DNA of 19,954 nucleotides from assembly GCA_013374505.1 (NCBI GenBank), contig QENJ01000047.1:1-19954 (forward strand). The letters run 5' to 3'. Source of the DNA: Candidatus Methanophagaceae archaeon. Lineage in GTDB: Archaea; Halobacteriota; Syntropharchaeia; Alkanophagales; Methanospirareceae. Shown here piece after piece: positions 6,616 through 13,826 of this stretch (positions within the stretch are counted from its first letter, which is position 1; each line of letters starts with the position of its first letter). A model generated the notes under the pieces. The model ran no database searches, was not told the DNA's origin, and saw nothing but the letters and a program-made list of their open reading frames with translations. The translations under genes and the position numbers were made by a program.

Positions 6616-7824
6616 TTAAACCTGCTCTTTGACTAAACTCATGAATAAGACTACTGCTAAGGCAGATAAAACAAAACCATAAATAAAAGTCGTTTCCGGA
6701 CTGTACATATCCCAAAGTAAACCAGCAATCAAGCCAGCCGGTAGGGCGGCTAAACCCGTGACGGTGTGAAATACACCTAATGCCGTAGCTTTTAGCTCCG
6801 ATGGCGCTAAATCCACAACAAAAGCCCTCTGAACACCATCAATCATAGCATAGAACACGCCGTATAACATGAATAACCCGATAAACGAATAGAGATTCGA
6901 TACGAAGACAAGGCCAAGAGACGTTAATCCAAACAGCGTATAGCCAATGGCGATAACCGGCTTTCTGCCTATCTTATCCGAGAGTGTACCTGCGGGTATT
7001 GTGAAAATAGTGTAAGTTACATAAAATAGCGCGTACAACAACATTGCTGTGGGATTGGGACCCAGAGTGAACCATCCATCAATCGTTAAACGCAGGTTAA
7101 GTACTCGTAACATTAAAAACGCATAACCAAAATGCCCAAACGTGAATACTGTCGCAACAATAATAAAACATTTTAGCTGTGGCGTGAGTGCTTTTAAACT
7201 AATCCTCAGTGAGTTTGTGACAATATGTGTCTTCTTTTCCTCCTTTAGAAATAAAATCAACAGAACGGCGATTAAAGAGGGTATACCAGCAACTAAAAAA
7301 ACATTCCGGAAACCAAGATAAATGAGCAGAATAAGACCCAGAACAGCGCCAATGATTGAGCCTATGCCATCCATAGCTCTATGAATACCATATGCTTTTC
7401 CTCTTACGTCTGTGTCACAGGACTCTGCTATGATTGCGTCTCTGGGTGCGTTCCTGATACCTTTTCCTACACGTTCTGCAATTCTTATTACCAATACACT
7501 CGGCCATATATATGAAAATGCAAATAAAGGTTTCATCAACGATGAAAGTCCATAACCAAAAAGGACAAAGGGTTTTCTTCGCGCTATTTTGTCAGACCAG
7601 TAACCAGAGAATACTTTTAACAGGCTGGCTGTGGTTTCCGCGGCACCTTCTACCAAACCAACAACCGCGGCACTGGCACCTAATGCGGAGGTCAAAAAAA
7701 GCGGGATCAGGGGGAATACCATCTGACTGCTTAAATCCGTAAATAAACTGACCAGCCCAAGAAGGACTACATTGGCACCAACGCCTTTCATCAAGCCGGT
7801 TTTAATGTTTCTTTTGGCTTTCAT
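6616..7824 (-). CDS. MFS transporter
   Basis: This 402-residue protein has about 12 membrane segments. The major-facilitator motif A is visible in both halves: GYWSDKIARRKPF between helices 2 and 3, and GTLSDKIGRKPV between helices 8 and 9. The first half also has RIAERVGKGIRNAPRDAI, typical of a large archaeal/bacterial MFS group annotated as drug or small-molecule efflux. The length is normal and no lesion is seen. The ATG overlaps the stop of the PadR gene by 4 bp, so regulator and transporter are coupled, a common layout for PadR-controlled efflux pumps. The substrate is unknown; the metal-related neighbourhood may be coincidental. Confidence 0.92.
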   Translation of the reverse strand: MKAKRNIKTGLMKGVGANVVLLGLVSLFTDLSSQMVFPLIPLFLTSALGASAAVVGLVEGAAETTASLLKVFSGYWSDKIARRKPFVLFGYGLSSLMKPLFAFSYIWPSVLVIRIAERVGKGIRNAPRDAIIAESCDTDVRGKAYGIHRAMDGIGSIIGAVLGLILLIYLGFRNVFLVAGIPSLIAVLLILFLKEEKKTHIVTNSLRISLKALTPQLKCFIIVATVFTFGHFGYAFLMLRVLNLRLTIDGWFTLGPNPTAMLLYALFYVTYTIFTIPAGTLSDKIGRKPVIAIGYTLFGLTSLGLVFVSNLYSFIGLFMLYGVFYAMIDGVQRAFVVDLAPSELKATALGVFHTVTGLAALPAGLIAGLLWDMYSPETTFIYGFVLSALAVVLFMSLVKEQV

Positions 7825-8114
7825 AATACCTCTGCTACAAGTTCTTTTATTTTTGGCTTCGCTGCCTCAAGCGCATTTACGCCTTTCTCTGTTATCCGGT
7901 AGTATTTCCTTACCTTGCCGTTAACAACTTCGTTCCTTCTTGTTAGATAGCCTTCGGCCTCTAAAGAATGGAGTATTGGATAAAGTGTTCCGGCGCTTAT
8001 CGAATAACCATGCCTTCTGAGTTCATCCATGATTGCTACACCAAATATCTCGTCTTCATTCGCATGATGCAGGATGTGTATCCGGATAAACCCTAAAAAG
8101 ATATTTCGCATCAT
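7821..8114 (-). CDS. PadR-family transcriptional regulator
   Basis: This 97-residue winged-helix protein has the PadR core: LGFIRIHILHHANEDEIFGV, then DELRRHGYSISAGTLYPILHSLEAEGYL and the wing KVRKYYRITEKG. It is short, of the class with a minimal C-terminal dimerisation helix. It is coupled by a 4-bp overlap to the MFS gene and is likely to repress its own operon through the palindrome directly before its start. In this family a small-molecule ligand usually releases the repressor; here the ligand is unknown. Confidence 0.93.
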   Translation of the reverse strand: MMRNIFLGFIRIHILHHANEDEIFGVAIMDELRRHGYSISAGTLYPILHSLEAEGYLTRRNEVVNGKVRKYYRITEKGVNALEAAKPKIKELVAEVL

Positions 8115-8116
8115 TG

Positions 8117-8131
8117 TATCGTTTGACGATA
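8117..8131 (-). promoter_or_regulatory. palindromic operator before padR (TATCGT-N3-ACGATA)
   Basis: A perfect 6+3+6 palindrome, TATCGTTTGACGATA, lies 3-17 bp before the PadR ATG. On the minus strand an AT-rich TTTTTATG element about 25 bp further upstream can serve as the TATA box, which puts the palindrome at the transcription start. This is the expected place for autorepression by PadR. Confidence 0.6.
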
Positions 8132-8156
8132 TTGTAAGTCTATATCACATAAAAAG

Positions 8157-8184
8157 CTGTGTAATCTGTGGTTAGCTAAACAAA
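8157..8184 (+). repeat. dispersed short repeat, copy 2
   Basis: CTGTGTAATCTGTGGTTAGC followed by TAAACAAA is nearly the same as the minus-strand sequence at 3386-3412 and shares its core with 14583-14608 and 19024-19050. It is intergenic. Confidence 0.5.
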
Positions 8185-8194
8185 CACCTTTCTT

Positions 8195-8536
8195 TTAACC
8201 CACCCATCCCGACACCATCGAAGCAACTTTCACACCCATAATCACGAACAACGCAATTATAAGCGTTTCCACACCTGCTTTCACGCTTATCGCACGCATT
8301 GCGAACGCCGCGGCAAAATCCGTGACTACGCATAGCGCCAGAGCTGCAACGAGCCCGTATTTTGAGAATACAAGTGCCATTGCTACTATCAGCGGAAGTG
8401 CAACCACTGTTCCAAGTACCACCACTTTTACCAGATTTACGTCACTCGCCTCTGATATAACCTTTGTCATCCCCGCCATCCTCGGGCACAGGATGAACAA
8501 TGCAAACGCAACCGATGCAATCAACAATTCCTTCAT
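8195..8536 (-). CDS. small membrane protein of unknown function
   Basis: This 113-residue, very hydrophobic protein has four predicted membrane segments (about 4-20, 33-58, 62-84 and 90-110). No family is recognised. The start is well supported: GGGAGGTGA lies about 9 nt before the ATG. It is the third gene of the minus-strand series FmdE-like, FeoC-like, membrane protein that begins at the operator array near 9571. Its position right after a FeoC-like regulator suggests a part in iron or other metal traffic, but no metal-binding motif is evident. No FeoA or FeoB gene is present in the window. Confidence 0.75.
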   Translation of the reverse strand: MKELLIASVAFALFILCPRMAGMTKVISEASDVNLVKVVVLGTVVALPLIVAMALVFSKYGLVAALALCVVTDFAAAFAMRAISVKAGVETLIIALFVIMGVKVASMVSGWVG

Positions 8537-8601
8537 CTTCTTCTGTCACCTCCCTTAGTTTATTTAATTTGTTCTTCACCATGCGCTGATCTAAGATCTA
8601 T

Positions 8602-8880
8602 TCATTTTTTGAGACCCGCGATACTTTCCCGGCCCTTATCCGTGAGCGTATACATCTTTACCCCGCCACTTCCATCACCCGGCACGGGCACACTACAAGT
8701 TTCACATTTGCCACATCCACCACACCCGTTCCCTGCATGGAGTTCGCAGAGGTAACCAGCACGAACCAGAAACTCTATTCTCGCCACGAGTATAGACTTG
8801 CTCATGTCTAACGCTTTAGCAAGATCGTCTAACGTGCCGCCTTTCTCTATCCGACACAAAAGTTCAGCGGTTGTAGTCAT
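8602..8880 (-). CDS. FeoC-like winged-helix protein with CX2CX2CX2C motif
   Basis: This is a 92-residue protein. Residues 1-48 form a winged helix (LLCRIEKGGTLDDLAKALDM, SKSILVARIEFLVRAGYL). The wing is replaced or extended by four evenly spaced cysteines, C53, C56, C59 and C62 (CGGCGKCETC), and the C-terminus has another wing-like strand (VKMYTLTDKGRESI). This is the layout of FeoC-type proteins, where the cysteines bind an Fe-S cluster and sense iron or oxygen. It lies 15 bp after the FmdE-like gene and upstream of a small membrane protein, all in one unit behind the TTAGG/CCTAA array. It may regulate iron uptake. A partner FeoB is not seen here. Confidence 0.75.
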   Translation of the reverse strand: MTTTAELLCRIEKGGTLDDLAKALDMSKSILVARIEFLVRAGYLCELHAGNGCGGCGKCETCSVPVPGDGSGGVKMYTLTDKGRESIAGLKK

Positions 8881-8895
8881 AATATTCTTTCTCTT

Positions 8896-9475
8896 TTACT
8901 CAGCCAGTTCACCGCTGAAGAGCTTATCGTCTGAAAAGGTCAGAAAAATATCTCTGAGTTCACTTTCCCATACTTCATATCTTTTCCGTTCTTCCTCTGT
9001 CGCTTCTCGTGGGATTCCTTTTTTCACTTTTCGCTTCAACGCAAAAAAAACCGGCTGGAAATACTTCGGGTCTCACCCGAACCGGAAACGAAGCATTCGT
9101 TGATTTTCGGATAACCGTAAAGACATAATTCTCTATCCCTGCATTGTTGTTCTCCATTCCCACCGGCGGAGCAAGCATAAACTCGCCTCTTGTCTTTGAC
9201 AAAGGCTCTATGCCCAGGATATATTTGAAAGCTTGCTGAGAACCCTCGGCAGGAAGCGTGCTGATTATCTTAATCTCCTCTCTCTTTGGTATTCCATCAT
9301 TCTCTCGCCATAGTTTTGAAAATGCTAATTGTACCGCTCGGAAAGAACTCGACACGCATATACACGGTTTACCCTCTATCCGTTCTTCATCATGCTGTTC
9401 TGCATGCAATTCCTCTATCTCGTCCATCGTTATTTTTTGCAGTGTCTCTCCTCCCCCTATTGTAATATGTTCCAT
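8896..9475 (-). pseudogene. FmdE-like (formylmethanofuran dehydrogenase subunit E family) protein, frameshifted
   Basis: From the ATG at 9475 the frame contains an FmdE-like pattern: ITMDEIEELHAEQHDEE, then SSSFRAVQLAFSKLW, KREEIKIISTLPAEGSQQAF and FPVRVRPEVFPAGFF. The usual FHGH metal-binding motif is replaced by LHAEQHDEE. After PAGFF the frame breaks at a run of eight A (9043-9050, plus strand) and ends at 8975. With seven bases the protein continues ALKRKVKKGIPREATEEERK... to KLFSGELAE, stopping at 8896, a convincing native end about 15 bp before the FeoC-like gene. FmdE-family proteins often bind metals and are used in settings unrelated to methanogenesis. The family call is from memory of its sequence patterns and is moderate; the frameshift is clear. 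Confidence 0.65.
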
Positions 9476-9570
9476 CCCCCGCGAAGTGGTGTTTTATTAC
9501 TTTGCATTTTTTTTTACATCGTCTGAAATACTATATCATCTCTATTTTTCGATAAAGTTAAATGATGTTG

Positions 9571-9742
9571 TTAGGTATACAAATAGTAGCCCCTAATAAT
9601 GTTAGGTTTCAAGTAGAACCCCGAACGAAATTAGTGTTTCGCGAATAACCCGATTAGTTCGATTCTTAACTCCAAAACCTAATTAATTTCGGGTAATATC
9701 ACATTTCCTAACTTTTTTAGGGTTCATTATTTATGCACCTAA
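9571..9742. promoter_or_regulatory. divergent promoter with five-palindrome TTAGG/CCTAA array (units C and D)
   Basis: Five 15-bp palindromes of the type CCTAA-N5-TTAGG start at 9592, 9621, 9650, 9678 and 9707, i.e. with a step of 29, 29, 28 and 29 bp. The outer ones are the best (CCTAATAATGTTAGG and CCTAACTTTTTTAGG). Single outward half-sites close the array: TTAGG at 9571 on the left and CCTAA at 9738 on the right, each 21 bp from the nearest half-site. The whole is nearly mirror-symmetric around 9657. The two outer 26-bp units overlap TATA-like cores, one for the minus-strand FmdE/FeoC-like genes and one (ATTATTTATG) for flavodoxin at 9796. It resembles arrays A and B. Confidence 0.75.
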
Positions 9743-9795
9743 TAGACATATCTACCATACACAAATAAACTGAAATAAGAGGAGAACTAAAAAAA

Positions 9796-10239
9796 ATGGC
9801 GAAGGTAGTTTTGATATATGGTTCGACCACCGACAACACGGAAATGTTGTCTGAGCATGTAGCAGCAGGGCTTGAGCGTGGAATGGCAAACGTCACGGTG
9901 AAAAATGTGATAGATGCAAATGTTAAGGAGCTTACGGATTACGACGCGATTGTATTCGGATGCTCGACCTGGGGCGAAGGCGATTTGCAAGATGATTTCG
10001 TGGATTTCTACGATGCGATGGATGGTATATCTTTGGACGGTAAAAAGGCAGCGGTTTTTGGACCGGGCGATAAAGAGGACTATCCGGATTCGTTCTGCAC
10101 CGCCGTGGACATCCTCGAAGAAACGCTGGAGAAACATGGTGCCAAGCTCGTTGCTGACGGTTTTAAGGTAGATGGAGAGGTTGAGCCGGCATTTGAAGAT
10201 GCCGAAGCGTGGGGATTAAAGGTCGCAAAAGCGCTTTAG
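9796..10239 (+). CDS. flavodoxin
   Basis: This 147-residue protein is a short-chain flavodoxin. The FMN phosphate loop is GSTTDNTE (residues 9-16). The isoalloxazine loops are STWGEGDL (57-64) and GPGDKEDYPDSFC (89-101), as in Desulfovibrio-type proteins. It is a cytoplasmic one-electron carrier that replaces ferredoxin when iron is scarce. GAGGAGAA lies upstream of the ATG. The promoter is enclosed in the TTAGG/CCTAA array, so derepression under iron limitation is the obvious expectation. The next gene, DUF2023, is a frequent flavodoxin neighbour. Confidence 0.96.
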   Translation: MAKVVLIYGSTTDNTEMLSEHVAAGLERGMANVTVKNVIDANVKELTDYDAIVFGCSTWGEGDLQDDFVDFYDAMDGISLDGKKAAVFGPGDKEDYPDSFCTAVDILEETLEKHGAKLVADGFKVDGEVEPAFEDAEAWGLKVAKAL

Positions 10240-10252
10240 CTATGCTTTAATT

Positions 10253-10269
10253 CCCTTTTTATTTTTTAT
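10253..10269 (+). terminator. T-rich tract after flavodoxin
   Basis: CCCTTTTTATTTTTTATC in the 47-bp gap between flavodoxin and DUF2023 is the kind of U-rich tract at which archaeal polymerase stops or pauses. It might allow partial read-through into DUF2023. Confidence 0.3.
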
Positions 10270-10286
10270 CACCGCGAGTACGGGAT

Positions 10287-10688
10287 ATGAGAGTATTCAC
10301 GCATCACCTTCATGAGTATAAGAAAGGATTAAGAACCCTAGTGCTACATACGACAAATGCCAAAAACAGGGATACGATAGAAAAGCGGTTGGAAAGAGCG
10401 GCGATTGAATATTATATACAGGAGGTCACGGAAACGAAGATAAACGTATTCTTCGGCAATCTTATCTGCATTGAGGTCATCAAACAGATGAATCTTGAAT
10501 CGCTGTCAAGCCTGACTGACGAGGAGGACTTTATCCTTGGCACGATGCTGGGCTACGATAGGGTGAAGCAGTGTGAGCGGTATCTTAAAAAGAAACGTAG
10601 TGGCAGTATCAATAACTTAGAAAAAGTAGGCTGCAAACTTAAAACAGTATCCCCACCTCAAACTGATGCGATTAGTGTTGTTGGCTAA
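10287..10688 (+). CDS. DUF2023 family protein
   Basis: This 133-residue protein matches DUF2023 along residues 1-105: MRVFTHHLHEYKKGLRTLVL, EYYIQEVTETKINVFFG, EEDFILGTMLGYDRVKQCERYL. The family is small, of unknown function, and typically encoded beside flavodoxin, as here (47 bp downstream, same strand). Family members usually end soon after the QCERYL motif. This one has about 28 extra residues of low similarity (SGSINNLEKVGCKLKTV...), which may be read-through past a lost stop codon or a lineage-specific tail. It is probably co-regulated with flavodoxin by the upstream operator array. Confidence 0.9.
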   Translation: MRVFTHHLHEYKKGLRTLVLHTTNAKNRDTIEKRLERAAIEYYIQEVTETKINVFFGNLICIEVIKQMNLESLSSLTDEEDFILGTMLGYDRVKQCERYLKKKRSGSINNLEKVGCKLKTVSPPQTDAISVVG

Positions 10689-10828
10689 CAAATGGCAAGG
10701 TGGGCATAAGGTTTATCTATTAACAGACCATATTTTGGGTTGTAATGGATGAAGGTAGGAAAAAACGCACCCCCCTTTGAAAAAATATACCGTATTTACG
10801 AAAAGTACTGTTTTTAATTGATGCTGCT

Positions 10829-12046
10829 AGTGTCATGTCAATCATGTAAGGTCGTAAGAGATATAAGGTATGTTCTTCATAATTAACCTTGGAGGATTGA
10901 ATATGAAGAAATACATCGTGACACTTGCGAAAGAGGAGCGCGAAGTTCTTGGCGCACTTACTTCCAAAGGTGAACACAAATCACAGAAAATCCTCAACGC
11001 ACTGATTCTACTTGGGTGCGATGGGGGAGAGTATCAGATGAAACGTTCGACCAACGAAGAAATTGCCTGTGTCCTGAACATAAGTATGAGAAAGATTGAC
11101 CGCGTGAAGAAGCTATTTGTCGAGGAAGGTATCGAAGTTGCCCTCAACGGGAGAAAAGGAAGCCGTATCTACGCTAAAAAAGTGGATGGTGATTTTGAAG
11201 CCCATTTAGTTGCAGTGAGTTGCAGTGAGCCACCCGAAGGCTTTGCAAGATGGTCTCTGAGGTTGTTAGCCGACAAGGTTGTCGAGCTTGGTTATATTGA
11301 CAGCATCTCCCATGAAGCGGTACGCCGGGTTCTAAAAAAAACGAAATTAAGCCTTGGCAACGAAAAGGAGGGGTAATTCCACCGGAGCAAAACGGTAACA
11401 ATGTTTGCGAATATGGAACTGGTGTTGGATGTTTACAAGCGTCCATATGATCCACGACATCCTGTTATAGGCATGGACGAATCTCCAAAGCAGTTAATTG
11501 CAGAGGAAAGAACTCCCCACCCTGCTTCGCCCGGGCAGCCGGTCAAGTATGATTATGAATACAAGCGTTGCGTTATGTGCAATATTTTTCTTGCCTGTGA
11601 GCCATTAGCAGGAAAGCGTATGGTAAAGGTCACCGAAAGAAAGACCAAGCGGGACTGGGCTTGTTTTCTGGAAGAGATCGCAAATCAACGCGAAAAAACG
11701 GAAAAAATAACACTGGTAATGGACAATCTGAACACACACGTTCCCGGATCGCTCTATGAAACGTTCCCGCCGGATAAGGCAAAAGCAATATGGGACAGAT
11801 TCGAGTTTGTATACACACCGAAGCATGGGAGCTGGCTGAATATGGCCGAGATTGAGTTGAAAGTGCTCACAGGGCAGTGTTTAAACAGAAGAATGGATGA
11901 CGTTGCAGTTGTCAGGAAAGAGGTGTTGGCATGGCAGAATTTCAGGGACAACAAAAATGCGAAAGTCAATTGGCAATTCACAACCGAGGATGCTCGAATA
12001 AAGCTATCTCAACTTTATCCGACACTTGAAGGTTGACATGACCCTA
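10829..12046 (+). mobile_element. IS630-family insertion sequence, inactive
   Basis: The element is about 1.2 kb, bounded by inverted repeats: GTGTCATGTCAA from 10830 and, on the opposite strand, GGGTCATGTCAA from 12044 (one mismatch in 12). Both ends are flanked by CTAG (10827-10830 and 12044-12047), in line with insertion at TA and its duplication, as is usual for IS630/Tc1-mariner elements. It contains one transposase gene broken by two frameshifts. It lies between the flavodoxin/DUF2023 unit and the dockerin fragment. Confidence 0.85.
10903..12036 (+). pseudogene. IS630-family transposase, two frameshifts
   Basis: The gene starts at the ATG at 10903 with GGAGG 7 nt upstream. The first part (to 11376) is the helix-turn-helix region (STNEEIACVLNISMRKIDRV, SHEAVRRVLKKT). 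At a run of eight A (11334-11341) the frame is lost; one added A would give KKNEIKPWQRKGGVIPPEQNG, typical linker sequence of the family. A second shift near 11395-11401 leads into the DDE domain (to 12036). Its catalytic residues are all present: MDES, MDNLNTH and the Glu in SWLNMAEIE. The stop lies next to the right inverted repeat. An intact protein would have about 375 residues. As written it is inactive, though both lesions are single-base and one is in a homopolymer. Confidence 0.85.
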
Positions 12047-12047
12047 G

Positions 12048-12320
12048 TGTAGACTTAGCAAACTGTTCACGATGTGTTGAGCCTTTCCACTTACCAATCT
12101 CGCAAGCTTGTGAAAGCTCCATACTTTAAAAGTCCACATTCATCTGCTCTGTAAAAGTTTTGTTGTGAAAAAGATGGGCTCTGCCCCTTGTCTCCACAAT
12201 CCCAGAAAGGGCTTAGGTGTGATCTTATGCTTATCACGCTTTCAGCACTGGGATTTACTTTAGACCTGCCCCATCAATCTGAGAGCATGGGAGGAGGGAA
12301 AAAAACGAGCCCTCAACCAC
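12048..12320. other. intergenic stretch without a recognisable gene
   Basis: Between the right end of the IS and the dockerin fragment no frame on either strand shows a recognisable protein. A stretch on the minus strand is open for about 50 codons, but it has no start or ribosome-binding site and no family resemblance. Confidence 0.4.
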
Positions 12321-12764
12321 CTACTCCAGCTCTGCCACACCCACGGATACCTCTTTCAGCAACGTCAAGTCGGCTTCATCTGCAGGGTTGCCATCACCGT
12401 CCAGGTCGTATGTCTCGTCTGATGTTCCTGCTTCGGTTGCATCCGCCATCATTGCTAAGTCGCCCGCGTCCACGGGTTCACTATTTGTGTTGAAGTCGCC
12501 TTTTTGGCAGAGTACTATGTCCGCGGTTTTTGGGTCGCTAGCAGTTACGTTTACTGGATCGGAATCGGGCCAGTAGCCACGTTTAGTTGCTTGTAGGTTG
12601 TAATAGCCCTGCGGGACATCTGTAAACTCGTATTTGCCGGAACCATCAATCTGTGTGGTAGCTAGCACGTCACCGGCCAGAAGGGTTAAGCGGACGGTCG
12701 CGTTTACGGTTATGATAGTTTTTTGCAGGCGATGATGCTTTTGTGTGGATGATTCTCGTACCCT
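12321..12764 (-). pseudogene. C-terminal fragment of a secreted dockerin-type protein
   Basis: The frame is open from 12764 to a TAG at 12321. It contains a carboxypeptidase-regulatory-like beta domain (VNATVRLTLLAGDVLATTQI, DGSGKYEFTDVPQGYYNLQA) and then a dockerin-type pair of calcium-binding loops: GDFNTNSEPVDAGDLAMM, and YDLDGDGNPADEADLTLL. There is no ATG, ribosome-binding site or signal peptide; the only in-frame near-start is a GTG at 12668. This is therefore the last part of a longer extracellular protein that lost its 5' end. It runs divergently from the archaeosortase gene, whose usual targets are secreted proteins with a C-terminal sorting signal. No such signal is seen here: the protein ends SVGVAELE. 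Confidence 0.7.
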
Positions 12765-12778
12765 TCAAAGACCTAAAA

Positions 12779-12787
12779 GTATAAAAG
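12779..12787 (+). promoter_or_regulatory. TATA box of the archaeosortase gene
   Basis: GTATAAAAG lies about 32-36 bp before the ATG at 12815. Transcription would begin near 12808, leaving a leader of only a few nucleotides. Confidence 0.55.
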
Positions 12788-12814
12788 CACCCAATACCAT
12801 AACTAATACAAAAT

Positions 12815-13643
12815 ATGCGTGGCTACAAGAATATCATCCTATTCTTACTCATGTTCGCCCTTTTTTCTGGGCGCTACGATAGAACTCAGCGAAGGCTCCA
12901 TATCACTCGGTATACTTCTGTTTGTCCTCGCGATCCTGCTAATTTCAAGAATTAAAATCGGTGAATCATACGTGATAAAGCAATCTAAACTACCTATGTT
13001 CGTGGGTGTGCTGATTGTCGTCTGTGACATTGGTTATAACCTCCTCACGCACAGTAAACTCGGCACCTTAGACATCATGGTCTTCTTGCTCGGTATCTCG
13101 CTCATCGCACATAACATAAATAACGAAGAAATAAGGCGTATGGGTACGTTCGGCGCTTACATGTCCGCCACATTTATCGTGCTATTCCTGTTCTTCTTCA
13201 GCTTCTTCAACTATATTGATATAGACTTCACGCATCTCTTTGACCATTATTTCGTACTGCTACCTACCGTAACATTCATCAGAGCGGTAGGAATACCGAT
13301 TGAGGTAGTTGCCATTGAGACGGTGCGTATTGTGGGCGTAGAAGAGATGAGTGTTATAATCGGTGGACCCTGCTCGGGTTTATACTCGATGTTTCTCTTG
13401 ATAGGAATAATGGTTGCTTATACACGGATAGAACATATAGAGCGACAGACATTCTATCCGCTGCTTATTATAACTGTCGTGGTTGCATATCTCGCAAACC
13501 TTGTACGCGTGTCTATACTCTATATCGTGGGGTTTAACTATGGCAAAGAATTGATGTATACCTTTCACGTCCATCTCGGGTGGATCGTATTTGTAATCGT
13601 GGTGGCTGTGCTGCTTTCTGTATTGGATAAGGTGACCAGATAA
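12815..13643 (+). pseudogene. archaeosortase/exosortase family transpeptidase, N-terminal frameshift
   Basis: The protein has about eight membrane segments and the exosortase/archaeosortase catalytic set: Cys in GGPCSGLYSM (codon at 13371), Arg in LANLVRVSILY (codon at 13506) and the His/Trp motif FHVHLGWIVF. Such enzymes cleave C-terminal sorting signals (PGF/PEF-CTERM types) of secreted proteins at the membrane. The true start is the ATG at 12815 (MRGYKNIILFLLMFALF), placed just after the TATA box. This frame is lost at six T (12861-12866), and the rest (LGATIELSEGS onward) is in the +2 frame; five T would restore it. A GTG start at 12819 in the second frame gives a full-length product with a non-hydrophobic N-terminus and is unlikely. 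Which subfamily it belongs to, and its target proteins, cannot be told here. Confidence 0.85.
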
Positions 13644-13791
13644 GTAACAGTCGAAAAATATTCTGATTGCAAGAGTACAGTACACACAACTTTTTCTTTC
13701 AAACCTTAACTCCGTTTGAATAGGGAATAGGTATAATCCAAGTATCCCGTAATATCCCCTCTTTTGCCAATCAGACGTAAATAAAAACCGA

Positions 13792-13802
13792 TACTTTTAT
13801 AT
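13792..13802 (+). promoter_or_regulatory. TATA box before transposase fragment
   Basis: ACTTTTATATT lies about 30 bp before the ATG at 13827, a normal archaeal promoter position. The 183 bp between the archaeosortase and this gene contain nothing else recognisable. Confidence 0.45.
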
Positions 13803-13826
13803 TGACCTATCCCCCATGTACCGAAT

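Noticed and set aside
9571..9742. CRISPR array
   Set aside because: The 29-bp period comes from short 5+5 bp half-sites in degenerate palindromes; there are no repeats of 23-37 bp separated by unique spacers, and no cas genes.
10689..10826. Gene or RNA between DUF2023 and the IS
   Set aside because: Only AT-rich DNA with a possible TATA-like word; no frame, hairpin or tRNA-like fold seen. No tRNA or rRNA gene was recognised anywhere in the window.
10720..10977. Minus-strand open frame of 85 codons left of the IS
   Set aside because: It crosses the IS boundary and the transposase start, has low-complexity composition and no start signal.
12060..12300. Possible TnpB-like fragment on the minus strand (WSFHKLARLVSGKA)
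   Set aside because: Only a few residues resemble the TnpB/IS605 pattern, the following sequence does not, and the frame contains a stop; no hairpin ends were found.
12188..12493. Plus-strand open frame of about 100 codons with proline/serine-rich content
   Set aside because: It is the antisense shadow of the dockerin-type fragment and has no ribosome-binding site or recognisable domain.
13380..13685. Minus-strand open frame opposite the archaeosortase
   Set aside because: It lies fully antisense to the conserved catalytic region; shadow frame.
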